Shown here piece by piece: positions 23,878 through 25,405 of a DNA stretch of 25,405 nucleotides. Origin of the DNA: Bacteroidota bacterium (GTDB lineage: Bacteria > Bacteroidota > Bacteroidia > Chitinophagales > Chitinophagaceae). Within the stretch, counting starts at the first letter, position 1. Every line of letters begins with the position of its first letter. The stretch lies in assembly GCA_023391895.1 (NCBI GenBank), contig JAEWAC010000078.1, positions 1-25,405 of the forward strand, written 5' to 3'. Made by a program: the position numbers and the translations under genes. The notes below the pieces were generated by a model. It was not told where the DNA came from. It saw only the letters and a list, made by a program, of their open reading frames with translations, and searched no databases.

Positions 23878-23897
23878 CCGGCTTTAACCCTGGCTTT

Positions 23898-24224
23898 ATG
23901 AACTGGCTGATACTGATCATTGCAGGTCTGTTTGAAGTGGGATTTACGACCTGCCTCAGCAAAGCAAATACAACCACCGGCACGACTTCTACTTTATGGT
24001 TCATGGGCTTTTTTGCCAGTCTTTCTTTAAGCATGTACCTGTTGTACAAAGCCACCCAAACCTTACCCATGGGTACGGCCTATGCCGTATGGACCGGTAT
24101 TGGTGCGGTAGGTACCGCTATCATCGGCATTTTGTTTTTTAAAGAGCCGGCCGAGTTCTGGCGCCTGTTTTTTATTACCACCCTCATTGCTTCTATTGTA
24201 GGATTGAAATTCGTTTCGAATTAA
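23898..24224 (+). CDS. sugE: SMR-family exporter, SugE/Gdx type
   Basis: This small drug-resistance-type transporter of 108 residues has four membrane helices and would work as a dimer driven by proton exchange. The essential glutamate is E13 in IAGLFEVGFT. TLPMGTAYAVWTGIGAVGTAIIGILFF is the typical SMR TM3 region, and KEPAEFWRLFFIT leads into TM4. The details fit the SugE/Gdx branch, members of which export guanidinium, better than the multidrug EmrE branch; that substrate is inferred from family knowledge. It appears to be a single-gene unit with its own -7 box, and the repeat-rich gap follows. Confidence 0.88.
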   Translation: MNWLILIIAGLFEVGFTTCLSKANTTTGTTSTLWFMGFFASLSLSMYLLYKATQTLPMGTAYAVWTGIGAVGTAIIGILFFKEPAEFWRLFFITTLIASIVGLKFVSN

Positions 24225-24235
24225 AGAGAAGTTTT

Positions 24236-24320
24236 AAGTTGAGGGAGAATGAAAAAGGTAAAAGGCAAAAAGCTGAAGGCTTAAGGCAGAAAGCAGAAGG
24301 CAAAAGTTAAAAGGCAAAAC
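24236..24320. repeat. A-rich repeat with AAGGC units
   Basis: Units such as AAAAGGCA, CTGAAGGC and TTAAGGC recur. CTGAAGGCTTAAGGC (24273-24287) is identical to 18312-18326, also next to a gene end. Confidence 0.6.
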
Positions 24321-24351
24321 CAAGAAAGCAGGGCAGCCTGGTGCAGCGCCT

Positions 24352-24404
24352 TATCCCGCGCTAACTCCAGATACATTTTGATTTAGGAACTGCGTAGCGG
24401 GATA
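24352..24404. repeat. Inverted repeat
   Basis: TATCCCGC (24352-24359) pairs with GCGGGATA (24397-24404) around 37 nt. CAGCGCC occurs close to both arms. No gene is seen in 24225-25021. Confidence 0.5.
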
Positions 24405-24448
24405 CAGCGCCTGCAGTGTTTTATCTCAGCACGCAAAAGGATTGGAAC

Positions 24449-24466
24449 TTCTTCAAATCCCCATAC
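24449..24466 (+). repeat. Degraded copy of the dispersed 19-bp motif
   Basis: TTCTTCAAATCCCCATAC matches the consensus with two or three differences. Confidence 0.5.
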
Positions 24467-24577
24467 CTGTAGTTCAGGTTCAAGTAACCTACAGAAGTTA
24501 ATGCAGGATACACTCCATAGTGATTGTTGCTGTGCGTGGGCCGGCCAAAGGGGCGGAGCCTTCGGGTTGGCCTTGAA

Positions 24578-24608
24578 CTTTTTGCTCCCCTTTTTCGGGG
24601 AGAAAAAG
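24578..24608. terminator. Terminator-like hairpin in non-coding DNA
   Basis: CTTTTTGCTCCCC (24578-24590) pairs with GGGGAGAAAAAG (24597-24608) around TTTTTC, with one bulge. It resembles a bidirectional terminator, but the nearest genes end about 350-400 bp away, so it may instead be part of a repeat. GGGGCGGAGCCTTCGGGTTG lies just before it. Confidence 0.5.
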
Positions 24609-24644
24609 TAAGAAGCGCTAACTACCGGAGGATAAAACTTTAGT

Positions 24645-24664
24645 CATATGGAGTTTTGAAAGAG
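24645..24664 (-). repeat. Copy of the dispersed 19-bp motif, reverse
   Basis: CATATGGAGTTTTGAAAGAG is the reverse complement of the consensus with one mismatch. Confidence 0.65.
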
Positions 24665-24671
24665 TTGGTTT

Positions 24672-24754
24672 TGGTGCCACCAAGGCACGAAGGCACCAAG
24701 GAGCACCAAGAAAAAAGGCTGAAGGTGCAGGAGATGCCGAAACAAGTTCGGCAT
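24672..24754. repeat. CACCAAGG-type repeat and a GCCGAA inverted repeat
   Basis: At 24672-24710, units CACCAAGG, GCACGAAG, GCACCAAG and GCACCAAG follow one another. At 24734-24754, ATGCCGAA and TTCGGCAT form a hairpin with loop ACAAG's core. I recall similar strings as dispersed repeats in other bacterial genomes, but cannot check that here. Confidence 0.6.
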
Positions 24755-24805
24755 GACAGGTGGGAAGGTTTTTGTTTTTCTTAATAGCTTTTGGAGTATC
24801 CATTA

Positions 24806-24885
24806 CTTTTTTAAAACCCTATATGAACTTTTGAAGAAGTTGGATGATTTATACCCGAAGCAGAAAAACATTCAAAAGCCCATAC
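24806..24885. repeat. Cluster of three dispersed-motif copies
   Basis: CTTTTTTAAAACCCTATATG (24806-24825, forward), CTATATGAACTTTTGAAGAA (from 24819, reverse and degraded) and CATTCAAAAGCCCATAC (24869-24885, forward). Confidence 0.6.
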
Positions 24886-24921
24886 GTCAATTCCAATGCT
24901 GAATTGTTATAAAGTGCCCGG

Positions 24922-24956
24922 CCTCCCTCTCCACCGGGGAGGGAGCGAGGCAGGGT
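24922..24956. repeat. GC-rich repeat, related to 2594-2628
   Basis: CCTCCCTCTCCACCGGGGAG followed by GGAGCGAGG. It shares the TCCACCGGG core and order with the stretch between yidD and sodA. Confidence 0.6.
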
Positions 24957-25021
24957 GCCCCTTCAAATGCCCCTGGGTCCATTCTAAAGCTCAAAAGTCG
25001 CTGCTCCATGCGGCAAAGGAG

Positions 25022-25405
25022 TTAATCAGCACCGCAGGCCATGGCTTCCATATCCACTTTGCGGGCAATGAATTCGAAGCCATCGTACTGCCGTATGATT
25101 TCATCCAGCACTTCGTCTATCTGCGCTACTTCCGGCAGGGTCACCAGCTTGAGCCGGTATTCCTTGATGTTGGGCAGGCCCTTGAGGTAGTTGGTATAAT
25201 GGCGGCGCATTTCGTTGATGCCGGCCTTTTGGCCCTTCCACTCCACGGAGCGGTGCAGGTGCTGACGAATCACGTCTACCCGCTGCTGAATGGTAGGTGG
25301 CGGCAGGTGCGTACCGGTTTGCATAAAATGCTTGATCTCGTTAAAGATCCAAGGGTAGCCAATGGCGGCCCGGCCAATCATAATGCCATCCACACCATAA
25401 CGGTT
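25022..25405 (-). CDS. dusB: tRNA-dihydrouridine synthase (DusB-like), C-terminal part
   Basis: Dus enzymes reduce uridine to dihydrouridine in tRNA using FMN and NADPH. Only the last 127 residues are in the window; the frame runs past 25405 without a start. The segment begins NRYGVDGIMIGRAAIGYPWIF, the conserved FMN-phosphate-binding end of the barrel. The C-terminal helical domain follows (MRRHYTNYLKGLPNIKEYR). The apparent GTG start at 25393 is internal. The end KVDMEAMACGAD is followed by repeat-rich DNA. The subfamily (DusB rather than DusA or DusC) is likely but not certain. Confidence 0.88.
   Translation of the reverse strand, partial: NRYGVDGIMIGRAAIGYPWIFNEIKHFMQTGTHLPPPTIQQRVDVIRQHLHRSVEWKGQKAGINEMRRHYTNYLKGLPNIKEYRLKLVTLPEVAQIDEVLDEIIRQYDGFEFIARKVDMEAMACGAD

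Noticed and set aside
23735..23897. Guanidine riboswitch upstream of the SMR exporter
   Set aside because: I could not find ACGR-loop tandem hairpins or a ykkC-type core; the hairpins present are the motif pair and a small ATGCAC/GTGCAT stem.
24578..24608. Remnant of an insertion sequence
   Set aside because: Hairpin and GC-rich strings are present, but there is no transposase fragment, terminal inverted repeat pair or target duplication.

Overview
The window looks like chromosomal DNA of a Bacteroidota bacterium, most likely of the Chitinophagaceae or a close relative. The evidence is a SusC/SusD outer-membrane pair, a 1215-residue surface protein with a type IX secretion (T9SS) C-terminal domain, lipoproteins, several Bacteroidota-type -7 boxes (TAnnTTTG) and weak or absent Shine-Dalgarno sites. 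The family-level placement is inference. No rRNA, tRNA, CRISPR array, phage or transposase gene was seen.

Layout. 1-845 (-): 3' part of an acyltransferase gene. 1405-2253 (+): rpmH, rnpA and yidD, flanked by inverted copies of a composite short repeat. 2743-3351 (-): Mn/Fe superoxide dismutase. 3658-8236 (+): an orphan susC-susD pair with no glycosidase or regulator beside it. 8285-8725 (-): tadA. 8871-10405 (+): an apparent three-gene unit of an unknown membrane protein, a possible 51-residue protein and an alpha/beta hydrolase. 10636-12590 (+): a small secreted protein, a PaiA-like acetyltransferase, a phosphinothricin-type acetyltransferase and a small lipoprotein. 12827-14497 (-): dps and an MscS-type channel containing a 12-G tract. 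14659-16584 (-): a PAS-PAS histidine kinase with a REC-only response regulator. 16865-18247 (+): a class 3 aldehyde dehydrogenase. 18439-22086 (-): the T9SS-exported repeat protein. 22486-24224 (+): a glutathione peroxidase-type enzyme, a maltose acetyltransferase-type enzyme and a SugE/Gdx-type exporter. 25022-25405 (-): 3' end of a dusB-type gene.

The genes are mostly single housekeeping, stress and envelope functions. sodA, dps and the peroxidase share an oxidative-stress theme, but they are not in one operon. Clear transcription units are rnpA-yidD (overlapping), susC-susD (10-bp gap), kinase-regulator (3-bp gap) and the 8871-10405 cluster.

The most unusual content is in the intergenic DNA. 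A 19-bp motif, consensus TCTTTCAAAAMCCCATATG, occurs about 17-18 times in both orientations. It is often coupled to 7-nt tandem units such as GTTGACA or ACTCATT. Two composite copies of about 115 bp lie as inverted repeats around rpmH-rnpA-yidD. Several other short repeat types are packed into 24225-25021. Other notable features are a perfect 27-bp inverted repeat downstream of dps, paired gain and loss of cysteines in the repeats of the surface protein, and the G tract in the channel gene.
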